From assembly GCF_016859285.1 (NCBI RefSeq), contig NC_053415.1:21222001-21286000 (forward strand): DNA of 64,000 nt. Direction: 5' to 3'. The first letter of the stretch is position 1. Every line of letters begins with the position of its first letter. Source of the DNA: Xiphias gladius (taxonomy: Eukaryota; Chordata; Actinopteri; Istiophoriformes; Xiphiidae). Of this stretch, positions 24,309 to 37,396 are shown piece after piece. Below the pieces are notes generated by a model. It was not told the origin of the DNA, did no database searches, and saw nothing but the letters and a program-made list of their open reading frames with translations. Position numbers and translations under genes: made by a program.

Positions 24309-27300
24309 AATACACACGGCTGCTGGAAGGGAGATTCCAGGGACGGTGTTGAAATGTGACTCATCTTAACTATGGAGTGTGTGTGCGGATATCACAGTGG
24401 GGCGTATGTCGTACAGCTGCTCTAAAGTCTGACCTGACATTTAAATAAACACACACACACACACACACTGCAGTAACAACTGGAGGACAGACTCACTACC
24501 AGCTGCCTGTCAAGGTTTATTTGTAAAGCAATCGTTCATACAAATGTTGTTCAGGATGCTTTTGTGAAATGATATAACAATGATAAAGGATAAAACATAC
24601 GTAGAGGCACACACAATATATATATATATTTTTTAATATTGGCTAAATTTTGAAGTAAAAGCTAAACTTGTTTATTTTTCTTCATAGACAATGGTCTTTT
24701 GTAAAACCTCAGATCAGCCCACGGGCTGTTACTGGACACCGAACACAACTCTAACACCAAATTTAGAAAGTGCTCCGAAAAGCCGAAGGAGAAGTTTGCC
24801 TTGTGATCCAAGAGCTCCGTTTGGCTGATAGACTGAAGCAATGCTTGCTATATAAACAGTGCTGGTGTGTATAGAACATCTAACAAATGGTCTTAAGATT
24901 GGCCGTACAGTAGGATTTATGAGTCACAAAGTTCTCTGTAAAAAGTAGGAGAAAGTTAGTATTAAGAAGCTAAAAGTAACTGTTAGTTAGTGCTGACTGC
25001 AGTGACTCCCCGGTGTCAAGGAAACAAGGGCTATAATTATGTCTACCCGAAAAGTCCTCCCTAAAATACCGTATCGACCAGTAGCTCCAGTGTCCGTGCT
25101 GAATCACCTCGGCCATCAAAGCTTCGTGCGCACATGGAGTGCTTCTCCGTTTGGCTCAGTCGGTCCCTCACCTAGTTGGGAGCCGATGGTCTTGGAAAGA
25201 TAGTTCGGCATATTTGGAATGAACACACAGGACATTACCAGAAAAGGCCTCACAAGTGACTGAGTCCTTTAGGCCACGTAGGACCACTGCACTAAACGTG
25301 TCTATCCAGAACGTTTTGGGAGGTCGCCACCACGTATCAATGACACCTGCCCTGAGCCAACAAAGCTGGGATTCTCATCCGTAGCATGATCTGTGTTTTC
25401 GGGGTTTCTGATTGCAGTCTTGTGTTCAGAAGTTCGCAGCTTTGTTTTTCTTTTCGTTTGGCCAACAGAAATTTTTCGAACAAGGCCGGTACAACGTGTA
25501 AACAAACGTTGGTCGAGTCACAGTTGGCACTCCAACTCACCGTCTGTGGTGAGTTCTTTTTGGCCTGCGAGAAGGCGCTTGAAGCATTTACCGTCTGGTG
25601 TGTTTGGGCTCGGGGAACATTTGCCACACCTAAAGTTTCCTTCAGCGACAGCCAGCTGTGGCTCTTAGGCATCCTGATAGAGTGTACAAGTGCATCTCCT
25701 CACGTCTGAAAGAGGAAAATGATCGGCCCTTTTGTTATTTCTTCAGGAACTGTTTCCGACTGGAGTATAAGCCAGTGTTTTAAAACAATGTTCCTGATTT
25801 GTTTAGAAATATTTTCACAGTGATTCGAATCAGCTGAACAATCAGTAAACAGATTCTGATCCAAGGGACATTGCTTTCCGGTTTAAAAAAAAAAAAAAAA
25901 ACGCCGAATAGGATACATCTGTGACCCCGATCAGTTACTGGGTCACTGGCTGGGGGACGGGGGAAGCATCGTTTGCAGAGGGAAGAGCAACACTTGTCAC
26001 AGTTATGACTACCCATCATTCATCGTATCCAACATTATATATTTATATATTCAATATATTGAAACTCGCGAGAGGAAAGCTGATAGAAGAAAACTCCTCT
26101 GCTGTTATGTCACAGTATCAGTGTGAATTATTTTGGAGTTTACATAGGATACTGAAATTAACGAACGTAAAACATCAAACGAAGAAAAGGTTTGTGTAAA
26201 ATTAATATTCTGCTCACCACATCTAGCTCGGTCCATTAACTAATCTTGAGCTATTTTTTTGTTTTGTTTTACACTTTATGATTTTTCTTATCATATTTTG
26301 TCACAACAATATTTTGTCACAGTTCAGTTGTTAGGGAAATTTTCACACTGCGCACTCTGTGCCGGTGGCTGCCAGGGTATCGTCCTCTGTTGCACACGGA
26401 CGTGTAACATCAGCTACTGTAGGCTGCAACACTCTCTCTTCTGAGGCCTCTTGAGAGCGTCGTGTCCCCTGGACCACCTCTCATGTTAGTCACGGACCAC
26501 TTTGCTTTATCAGATTTTTATGTCTCTTTATGTCTGTCACAGTACAGCGCTGCTCTGATGACACATTGTTGACAGCTGTACTATAATTATTATTATTATT
26601 ATTTCTTTTTTTTTTCAGGTCCTCTACTGCAAATACGGACTTTCCTAAACCTTTTGTTTTAATCAGCTGATATCCAACAGCAGGGCCTGAACCACCAACT
26701 GTGTGAAGTTCTTCTTATTACTCTTAAGTGACATTTTTGTGAATGAAACTTACCCACAGACAGAGCAGGACGGGCAGCCTCACGTGGCAGTTTCAGGGGG
26801 GGGGGGCGTCAGTCATGCCAATCACCAGAGCTCACGCTCATGAACAGGTGGCGTTTCATCAGGCTGAAACGAGCGGTTTACGAGATGTTTGTGCAGCTTA
26901 GAGAGCGAACATTCAATCCAAGCTTCACGGAAAAAAAAACAAAACGAGAGATTTAGGATAAGGGTAAGAAAATGTTTTTGCATGAGGCCCATTATCGTTA
27001 TTGTCTGATTAATTGGCTCTCTGCATGCTTGTACCTGTGCTTTTTGTCAGGTGATCCTGGTTTCGGCCAATAAGCTGACTCGTTACATTGAACCCTGTCA
27101 GCTGACGGACGACTTTGGAGGAAGTCTGGACTACGATCACAATGACTGGCTCAACAAGAGACTGGTCACTATTTTACTTGAATAAATCCACATATATAAC
27201 ACTTTTATAACCGAAAAGGCTTGTTGCCGTGGTAACCTGGCACCAGGTCTGAGCATGTTTGTTTTTATCTTGTTTGCTCGTTGCAGGTTTTCGAGAAGTT

Positions 27301-27388
27301 CACCAAGGAGTCGACATCACTGCTGGACGAGCTGTCGATCATCAATGAAAGTGACAAGAGCAGCTCGGTGGACAAGGACAAGTACGTG

Positions 27389-27427
<39 letters not shown>

Positions 27428-29373
27428 CTACAGTTTAAGGTGCACTACCAGTAGACAGATGAAATCCAGAGCTATGTGTCTGTCTGACCTCTGCAGATCT
27501 GCTGACTCTGCCCTCCTGCCGTCCTTTGACCCTGAGACTGTCCTTCAAACCGGTAAATATCTTCTTCTCCCATTTAAACCCCTTTCAGACATGCACGCTG
27601 TTACGCAAATGTGATGGTAAGACTACATGTTGGTTTCATGCCTGTGACTGATTAAATCAAGTCAGTTTATTTCTGGGGCACATTCAGAAACATCAGTTGT
27701 TGACCAAAGTGCTTTACAGAGAGATGACGGTTACAATCCGATTAAAAAAAAAAAAAAAAAAAAACAAAAAAAAAACAACAACAACAAAACAAAAAAAAAA
27801 AAAAAACCAAACATAATTATGAAAACAAGTTTAAGAAAAACTAATAAGAACGTAAGATTCAATAATCATGGATAAAATCATAACAACATAAGCACATGGC
27901 ACAGAGAAAAATTAAATAATAAAAACAGTGTGACCAGTCTTTAGATGGGTTTTAAAAATATCAGTGAATGGGTAAAATCTAATGTTGTGTTTAGGGCCAA
28001 CAGTTTAAAAAAAAACAAGCCCAGCCATTGTAACTGGAATGAGTGGAGTTTGGGATGAAGAGCAGTGAACGGTCAGGAGATCTGAGGGGGGCGATGAGTC
28101 CAGAGATATAACCCGTGATTAAAAAATAAATAAAAGAACCAGCTGCAGGTAGGATAAGGCAGAGTGACTGGTTCCCACATGAAGAGAACTGCAACAGTGG
28201 AGATGAGACGAAACAGGAGGATACACTATGGTTTCAAAATCCTTAACCAACAGGAATGGTTTTGAGCAAAGCCAACGCTGACAGAGATTTAGATTTGTTG
28301 ATCAAATTCTAAACCAGAATCAAAGGTGACGCCTAGATTCCTTGCGTGGGAATTTGCTTTCGAAGACAAGAGACCCAAGAGTGCTGATTGCAGTGTTGGA
28401 GTGGCGAACTAGTTCTGAGACGGTTCATGGTCTCTGAGAGGCTTCAGCAGTTTTAGTTGGACAAATCCAGAAAGTATCTTCCACGGTGTGTATCCTTTTA
28501 GGACAGAATTCCCTCTTTGTGTTACTGTCCCTCCACTGCAGGCCAACAGGGAGAAACCGTCTCAGGGAAACACGTCGTATTAGCCTTGCGTTAGCTAGAG
28601 ATAAACTTTTTAATGTGTTTTTGCGCAAAAATGACGAGTGTGGATTTTGTCCATCATCACTTGATTCAAAACACATGGCCAGTATGCACAGGATGAAAGG
28701 TTACAGCAAGCAAAATCTTTTTCAATACAAATATATGCACTCGTCCATTGTTTTAAGATACACTTGAGAATTTGTGAACCTGAATGATTGCTTTAGTAGT
28801 TTCTCTTTTAAGAATCATCTCGTGCGCTCCAAGAAAATCAAATCGGTTTTCATAAACTATGATAAAGGGTGAATGAGCTGATTTTACATTGCTTAGGAGT
28901 TTCTTCTCAGGTTAAAGGTTTTTCCCCCTTAAGTGAAAACGAGGTAAAAAAAGCTTACTGTGTACACCGCTACTGAAATGTGTCTCACTTGTGGTCATGA
29001 GCTCCGAGTAGTGACTGAAATACTGGAATCATGGATCCAAGCAGCCAAACTAAGTTTCCCGTCGGAGCATCTGGGCTCACCCTGACCCCGGCGCATGTGA
29101 GTGGAAAGGGGGAGGTCTCGGTTATTGCCACCAAGACCCGGAGCTAAATAGACACTGACGGTGGAAAAGTGATGGATGGGTGGCTGGGTTCACCGTACTG
29201 AGCAGCCTGTGCCTGTGTGTTGGGCAGAGGTGAAAGGAGTCTTTGTCTGCGGGTACCACCCTCCTCCCTCTACCAGCCCCTGTCATAATGTAACAGCATG
29301 TGCGCAAACACTGATGCATCATTGTTTCCGATGCCTTTATAACAGACTTTTAAATCTCAAACCAGCTCTGTCC

Positions 29374-29433
<60 letters not shown>

Positions 29434-32400
29434 GCAGGTCATGAGCTGCTTTCGGAGCTGCAGCAGCGTCGTTTTAACGGCTCAGAGGGAGGAGGAGGAG
29501 GAGGACAGGGAGGTGAGGAAGCAGCCGTCAGTCATCCAGAAGTGACTGCGCTGGTCCGGCTTAGACAGATGGATGAACGAAGGGACGTCATCCGTGGTGT
29601 TTTTGTTTGTGTTTTTCCTCTGAACTGCTCCTGAATGCAGTCATTCAGCTGTTCCAGAGTACTACGTAGGGTACTACAGTATGAAGTAGCGTATGAGGGG
29701 ACAATACACAGTGGCTCCTGTTAGAGCATCACTGTGCTCAGAAGTAGCGCAAACTGCAGCATGCTGCAGAATGAATTTGGGACCGATCAGACACCTCCAT
29801 GATGGTTTTGCGTAATGGATTAGAATCCAAACATCTAAAATGCCTACAACGTTTGCACGGTATTAAGGAAAAAAACTGTATCATTATTATTATTATCATT
29901 ATTATTATTATTATTATTACTATTATTTATTGCTTTAATTATTTATTTCCTCCACCCACCATAGCTCTGTATACCCGCAGTAAAACCACAGACCTCAGGG
30001 AGCAACTGGGAGCCTTGATTGATCATTGATAAAGTTCTTGGTTTCACAACACATAGTTCGATTTGTGTGGTGATTTGAATGGTGCCTGTAGAGATTAGTC
30101 GAGTCACGTCAGTTTTATTTACATAGTGCCAAATCATAGCACAAGTTATCTCAGGGAACTTTTCACATAGAGTAGGTCTAGACCATACGTGTTCCGCTAT
30201 CACATAGGCTGCAATGTTTGTCCACATACATTTGGCCGCCTTTTTCATGAGAAGGGCGAGTGACAGACGTAAAAGCTCCTAAAAACACTTGTGAATGGTG
30301 GCTATTTTTAAGAATTGTCATTAGGAACGAGTGTACACGTTAGTCCAGTATCTTTCATGGCGCCAGGGTGTTACATAGACTCCCAGAGTGAATTTAACGC
30401 CCACAAAGAAGGCGCCTCACGAGACAATCGCGCCTGACCCTGTAGACTACATTGATATTTTTTAATTTACTGAAAAAGGAAACACTGCAGGCATCCTTTG
30501 TATGATCAGACCAGTGATAAGGAGACGTCCTGGACTACAGCCCCGCAGGTCTTCCGCCCTGACCGCTCTCTCTCTCTCTCTCTCTCTGACCTCTGACCTG
30601 CAGGTCCGGCCTGGTGTCCCATGGAGGAGGAGCTGCTGGCTCAGCCTCAGGTGATGAAGCTGCTGGACTCGCTCAGGGAGCAGTACACCAGATACCAGGA
30701 GCTCTGCAGGCAGCGAAACAAACGCACCCAGCTAGACGAGATCCACACCAAGGTCATGCAGGTAATCCGCACGAGCACACACACACACGCGCGCACACAC
30801 ACAGAGCTGACAGTGAGTCTGTGTGTCCACCTGTAAATTTGAAAGGGTTTTAAAATGTGAGCTCAAATGTGTCAACAATAGAGCTGCTGTGATTAGTCGA
30901 TTAATTGATTGGTCGGTCTACAGAAAATTAATCAGCAATCATTTTAATAAATTATTACCCATTTTAGGTGTTGTTCAAGCCAAAATGCCAAAAACTTGAT
31001 TTCTAGCTTCTCAAATGTGAGTATTTTACGCTTTCTTTGGTAAAACATGATAGTGAAGCTGAGTATGTTTGGGCTTTAGACTGTTTGCTCAGACAAGACA
31101 AGACATTTGAAGATGTGATTTTGGTCTTTAGGAAATTATAACGGGTTTTTTCCACTATTTTCTGGCATTTTATAGAGAAAACGATCAATTGACTAACTGA
31201 AAAAAATAATCGGCACATTAATCAATAATGAGAATAATCGTTAGTTGCAGCCCTAGTCAGCTTGCAGTGTCTAAACTGTATTTGGCCTCACTTGGAGGGC
31301 GGCAGGGGCTCGGGAGGTAGAGCGGGTCGTCCACCAATCAGGGTTGGTGGGTCGATTCCTGGCTCCTCCTGTCGAAGTGTCCGTGGGCAAGACGCTTTGT
31401 CTGTTATGGTAGAAAGGTTCTACATATGTTTAAGTGCAGTCCATTTACCATTCACTTCTCATCCAGAGTCTTGATTAAATTTTGATCTTTTTGTTTGTTT
31501 CTTTTTTCTGCAAAATGCAGCGAGACCTAAAACATGACTGAGGCGTCATATTATTTGGGACTTGGTTTGTAAATTGAAGATGAAAGGATGAAGGAAATAT
31601 GACGTGTTTGATTAGTGAGGTAAATTGTTCTTTTACCTTGGGACAGATTCGGGCTAGCTGTTTCCCCGCTTCCAAATGTCAAACTGTTCCTTTTAATAAT
31701 GCTCAGTGCTCCACATACACCTTTTTCAAAGTTCACAGGGGGTTTCCAAAGCTATCCGACCAGCTGTATAATGTCCGATTTAGTGTCTTTAGTCTTCAAA
31801 AGTCAAACTGCAGTTCATGTCCAGACGGAGTACAAATCTGTAAACACGTCCTCCACACTCTCACAACTCTCTGTGAACACTGTCCTGCTACAGAAATAGC
31901 CTCCTCAGCCTTTACAAGTGTCTTGCCTTGCTTCTTTTATCATCCGGCCTTTGACCCTCAGAAGCAGTGTCAGTGAGCAGCTTCTCTGCTCCAGGGCTCC
32001 TCAGTGGAGGTGGACTCTACTGGGGTTACTGCGGTTCCTGCAGCCGCAGGGGCTGATGGGCAACACCACTGTTTGAGATGAGCCTGGATTTACCATGGTA
32101 ACCGCAACATGTCGGTCACTAGCCTGGAGGATTTGAGGTGGGGGGGTTGGCCTAGTTCTGGATCGAACTGTGTGTGTGTGTGTTAGCTCGTCAGGGCATC
32201 ACTGACCTGATAAATACAATTAAATCATGATACTGACACACACACACATCTGGATAGACAGTTCCAGATGTTACTCTACTGTATAGTACTATGGTGAACA
32301 TTTTAACTTCAACTCATTATAAAATCATACATGATGATTATTTACAATTTTATTTTGTATTAGACAAACACACAAGCGGCCTTTTTTCTTTTTTTTTTTG

Positions 32401-35400
32401 AACAATATAAATGTCCACCTAAAACTATGTCGCTAGGAAACAAGGCACACTAACAGAGTTTAAAACAAAAGCTCTAATTCAAATTGTGAATACTTTGGAA
32501 TATATAGATATTTTAATTAGATAATTAAATAAAATTTGCCACTGATAAAAAGGAACATAAATGAAGACACACAATGAATTCCTTCCCCTTTGTTCTCAGA
32601 GAATTCTTACACTATCAAATTGAAATGCTAAATCTCTGGAGTCCCCCCTTAATGCCCAGTTTGTCATCTCTGATCAGCTCATATACGTCAGCTGTTGGAT
32701 ATCAACTTCAGTGATCTGTTTCATGTTTCTATTTCTTTTTACTTCCCTGTAACATGTAAATATATTTGTGCTGCAAAAACACATCAAGGACAATACGAGG
32801 TGGAAAAAAACAAACAAAAGTGATTTTAGATTAAAATTTGTATGTAAAAAAGATTCAGTCAATATCAAATAAAATCTTGATACGATTATGGTGTGAAATC
32901 ATGTGAGCTCCATCACGGAGACAAGTAGAGCCTGAGAGCCTCCTGCTGGTCGCTCGGCTGCACTGCAGCTCAGGGACTCACTGAGGGAGACCCAAAAGGC
33001 CTTCTGACATGCCACAGCGGGAAAAGCACAGGTGTGAGTCATGACAATAATGATGGCTGAATTCCATTTCGCTGCCTCGGGTTTCAGGGTCCTGGTACTG
33101 TGCACGCTGGCTCACCGTCACACTGCCGTGACTCACTGGTCATAGATGCTTGCCGGTGTTGGCGGTGCATGAAACCGAATTTGCAGCTTTTTGATGTTAC
33201 GTTTCCTATCGAAATGCACCTTGGGAGTCATAATTAACTTCTCATCTTATTATATACACAGGCTTGTACCCTCAACTTTTTATCAGACAAGCACCAAATA
33301 TTTTCTAGCACAGTTGCTCCTCCTATGTACTGATGATGCAATTACATTGTCTGTAATTAGTTCAATCTGTCAGTGTACAGTGATTTCTCTTTGTCTTTCT
33401 CTAAGGTCGTCACCTGGCTGCAGGGTCCAGGTTCAGACCTCCTGAAGACTCACCAGGCGATCGGAGACTCCATGCGAGCGGCTCAGGCCCTGCAGCAGAA
33501 ACACGAGGAGATCGAGAGCCAGCACAGTGTAAGGCAACGCACGGAGCACGCCGCACGCGCGATCATGTGACGAGGGCAAACTGATAAATCAGATTTGGGG
33601 TTATGTACAGATCTGAGTGGAATTTGTCTTTTGATGCTCCCACTCTGCCGTCTGCAGTTCAGCCGTTAAAAAGGTCAGAAGATCGCAGAAACAAATTCTC
33701 CATAAATGCATTTCACACAGAACTTTTCATGTTGTGGTCAGTGCAGTGGCTCAGACTCAGAGCGGTCACACGGAGCAATCGCCTCAGTACGGACTCATCA
33801 CTGTGTGCACATGTTGATTCGAAAAAGAACAGCAGGTTCAGTTAACGCAAGCCTGGCTCCTGACCTGTGAACTGCTGCCTCCGCAGTCACGCCAAACTAC
33901 AGTCTTCAGAAAGTTGAATCTACACCTCTCTATTACAGTTTCAACAAACACAACCTCAATGAAGGTAGCATTTGTTGCAGGGGTGTTCTTAAACTTAAAC
34001 TGCTTTACTATTAGCTCAGGGTACCTGATGGAGTGTATCTTAGCTCTGTTTTGTGTCAGCACTATGGGGAATGAAGACATTTTACTGACACCGGTGTTAA
34101 AATGTGAGCATTGGACTGATTCTGTATCTGCGTGTGTGTGTGTGTACAGGAGTGGTTTGCGGTGTACGTGGAGTTGAACCAGCAGATCGCCGCCTTGCTC
34201 GGTGCCGGGGAGGAGGAGGAAGTGGTGGAGCTGAAGGCGCTGCAGCAGCAGCTCAGCGACGTCTGCTACCGCCAGGCGGCTCAGCTGGAGACCCGACAGA
34301 ACGTCCTGCAGGCGGCGCAGAGCTTCCACAGCACCACACAGGAGGTAACACACACACACACAGTTGTCTTTCTTCACTTGTGAGGACCCTCATTGACATA
34401 ATGAATTCCCTAGCCCCTTGCCCTGTCCTAAACCCAATTCTGACCTAACCTTAAAATGAAGTTTTAACCTGCAAACGGTCCTTTGAAGTAGTGAGGACCG
34501 GCCGAAATATCCTCGCAAAGCAAGAGTCCTCAGATTCATCCTTGTGCTACCAGCACAGAAACAGGTCCACCTTAGCACAAACACCATAGGGGAAACTGTT
34601 AGCCTAGCTCCATCAAGGGCGAAAAAGAATTACATCTGATTTCTTGGAATTTTAACAGCTCTTCAGAAGGTGAACCGCTGGATCAACTGTTGGTCTGTTC
34701 ACTAACCAAAAACCAGAACATTCCAGTATAAAGCCGAATGTTTGCAAGTGGAGAGAGAGGGAAAAAAAACGTATGTGATGTTTTCTGAGCGTTCAAAATT
34801 CTTTGTCTGTCTCTGCAGTTGTCCCAGCAGTTGGACGGTCTACTGGGCATGCTCTGTGCCGACGTGGCTCCAGCTGACGGAGCTTCGATTCAACAAAACC
34901 TCAAACTGCTAGAGGAGAAGCTGCAGATTGTCGGTTTGTGCTCGGAATGAAGAATCTTGTGAATTTTCCTCTAATTTACTGATACTCTCATTGGCGTCTG
35001 TGTTAAGTGTGTACATCCACATCTTTTGTACCTGTGGCAGAGCAGTGACATGTTAACTGATGGGTTTATCAAAGTTCCTCTGTGACATTACCCGTCTCCT
35101 CTCAATGCAGAGGCAGGTCTTGGTTCTCTGCGTCAGAAGGGGGCGTTGTTGATGGAGCAGATGTGCAGCCAGCCGTCGTGGTCTCTGGAGGAAACTGAGA
35201 GTCCAGCTGGAGAACAGCAGGACAACGTTCAGCAAATACAGGCTGTGATGGAGGAGATGCAGCTCCGCAAGCAGAGGTTACTTTCTTTTCTTTTCTTTTC
35301 CTTGGCTTTAAAGTAAAACCAAAAGCTCATGACAATGTCTTTTTTTCTATATCTGCAGAGTCTGAATCACCGCTCTCATTTTTGTCAAAAACAACAAACA

Positions 35401-36047
35401 CTCTTTTTAATTTGTTCAGGTTTCACAATCTGACTCTGTAGCAAAATGCAAAATGACTGATTGTTTGAAAAAACTAGAACAGAGATTTTCCTTCCTATCT
35501 GTGGATGACCTGTATACGCTGCTCGCCGCACGGCAAATGATGCTAATGTTTGCCTGGTCACTCCGAGTAAAACACACTAACAATTTCCAGACTACAACCA
35601 CTGGTCAGAATTTAGTCAGATTTCTTGATCCCATCGTTGCTTCGCAGAGGATGAGCCGTTTAAATTTTAATGACCCCGTGACCTTTACATTTCAGCTCCA
35701 ATACTAGTAAACTGCTGATAGCAAAATGATCAGTTTGGAGTTTGTTCTGTTCCACAACTTTGATTTTGTTGCTGTAGTGAACACTGCAGTCTCCAGGGGG
35801 TGCTAGCAGGACTTTGCACTGTTAGGTTATATGCTTGAAGCCATTTAAAAAAAAAAAAAAAAAGTGTTTGCCTATGTGTGTTGCAGGTGTGAGGACATGG
35901 TGGACGTGAGGAGGCTGAAGATGCTTCAGATGGTCCAACTGTTCAAGTGTGAAGAAGATGCTTTGCAGGTCGACACACAACAACAACAACAACAACACAC
36001 GAGCGTGCGCGCCCATACACGTACCTCCTGTATTGATGAGATGTTGA

Positions 36048-36081
<34 letters not shown>

Positions 36082-37331
36082 CAGGCAGTTGAGTGGCTTG
36101 GCGAGCTGTTGGACGCCCTGTTGAAGACTCATGTGAGACTGGGCGATGAATCACAAGAAACCAGGACCATGTTGGACAAACACAGGAAGTTTGTGGACGT
36201 CGCTCAGGTGAGACGCTCCCAGATTACGCTTTTTCATTTTATCCAGTATTTTTAAATGTAAAAATATTGATTAGCGCAGCTTTTATTAGTATAACACATC
36301 CACATTTAACATCAAACATTTCCCTGTCCGAGCTTCTTAGAGTATTTTATAGCCTGACTAAAGACCTTCCCCGCTAATGTTTGAAGAAATGATGCCATCT
36401 CACACAGCAAAGGTAATTTTAATGCTGTCTCCCAGTACCTAAATTGGTCATGAGACCAGATGCAGCAGGATCTGTCTCATTCAGCACAACTGGTGACAAA
36501 AACGTCTCTGTGCTTTGATAGAACCAAATCGTTTATTCAGCCCTCACTGTGCCCCACTGTTGAGATCCACTGCTCTACACAAACATACAAACTCACTGTA
36601 AAGTTTCACCAAAGTTAGCAGGATTCATCCTCACGGCACCAGGAATGTCTGTTCCAGATTTCATGGCAAATCTGACAATAGCTGTTGAGTTATTTTAGTC
36701 TGTACCAGAATGGTGGACAGACCAACTGACATTGATATCCCTAGAGCTGGTATAATTTTGAAAACAAAGCAAAGAGACAGACGGATAATAACTCCATCTC
36801 TATGTTCGTCTCCGTCTTCCCGTCTTCCTTCAGAGCACCTACGATTATGGCCGTCAACTGCTGCAGGCAACCGTCGTCCTCTGTCAGTCCCTGCGCTGTA
36901 CGACGCGCTCGTCCGGGGACACTCTGCCGAGACTCAACCGGGTCTGGAAACAGTTCAGCGTCAGCGCCGAAGAGAGACAACAGAGACTGGAGCTGGCTCT
37001 GAACTTCCACACCGCCGCCGAGAGGGTAAGACAGGCTGAGAGAGAGAGAGAGAGAGAGAGAGACCTCACTGCATTATGTGCCAGGTGTCACAGCAGCAGA
37101 CTAGAGTTCGTCCTGCGCATCGGCAGGTCGATGTTATCACCTGACATTGGCTAGAAATGAAAAATGGCGACCTGCTGACATCAAGTGTGCGTTACCAGTT
37201 ATTTCTATTGCATGTGTAGTCGGCTTGTAGAAGCAGCTGACGAACTCACTCTTTCTGTGTTAACTGTGTTTCAGGTGTGACCAGTCTGCCTGGATCTTAT
37301 CTTCCCTGGGTCCACGGTCCATAAACGCACG

Positions 37332-37396
<65 letters not shown>

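Larger units (their letters stand above)
21775..27050 (+). other. Largest sestd1 intron (after coding exon 4)
   Basis: A 5.3-kb intron, the main store of mobile DNA inside the gene: dispersed repeats (22380-22700; 22810-23165), microsatellites (23691-23713; 24239-24304; 24450-24468), and a Penelope-like remnant on the minus strand (about 25300-25580). No further sestd1 exon is required, since exons 4 and 5 join in frame. Confidence 0.75.
30762..33405 (+). other. sestd1 intron after coding exon 9
   Basis: A 2.6-kb intron with a (CA)n tract just after the donor, a GGGCTGCAAC-type element (30879-31257) and a tRNA-derived SINE immediately beyond it (31290-31470). The remainder, 31471-33405, is AT-rich without a supported feature. 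Confidence 0.7.

Noticed and set aside
29176-29634. 152-codon plus-strand frame across the TCTG repeat into a sestd1 exon
   Set aside because: Only the part 29438-29512 is exon. The [11 protein letters not shown] stretch is the translated microsatellite used as the acceptor tract.
33838-34377. 179-codon minus-strand frame opposite a sestd1 exon
   Set aside because: Antisense shadow of the exon at 34150-34344 plus adjacent repeats. The sense strand is fully explained by sestd1.
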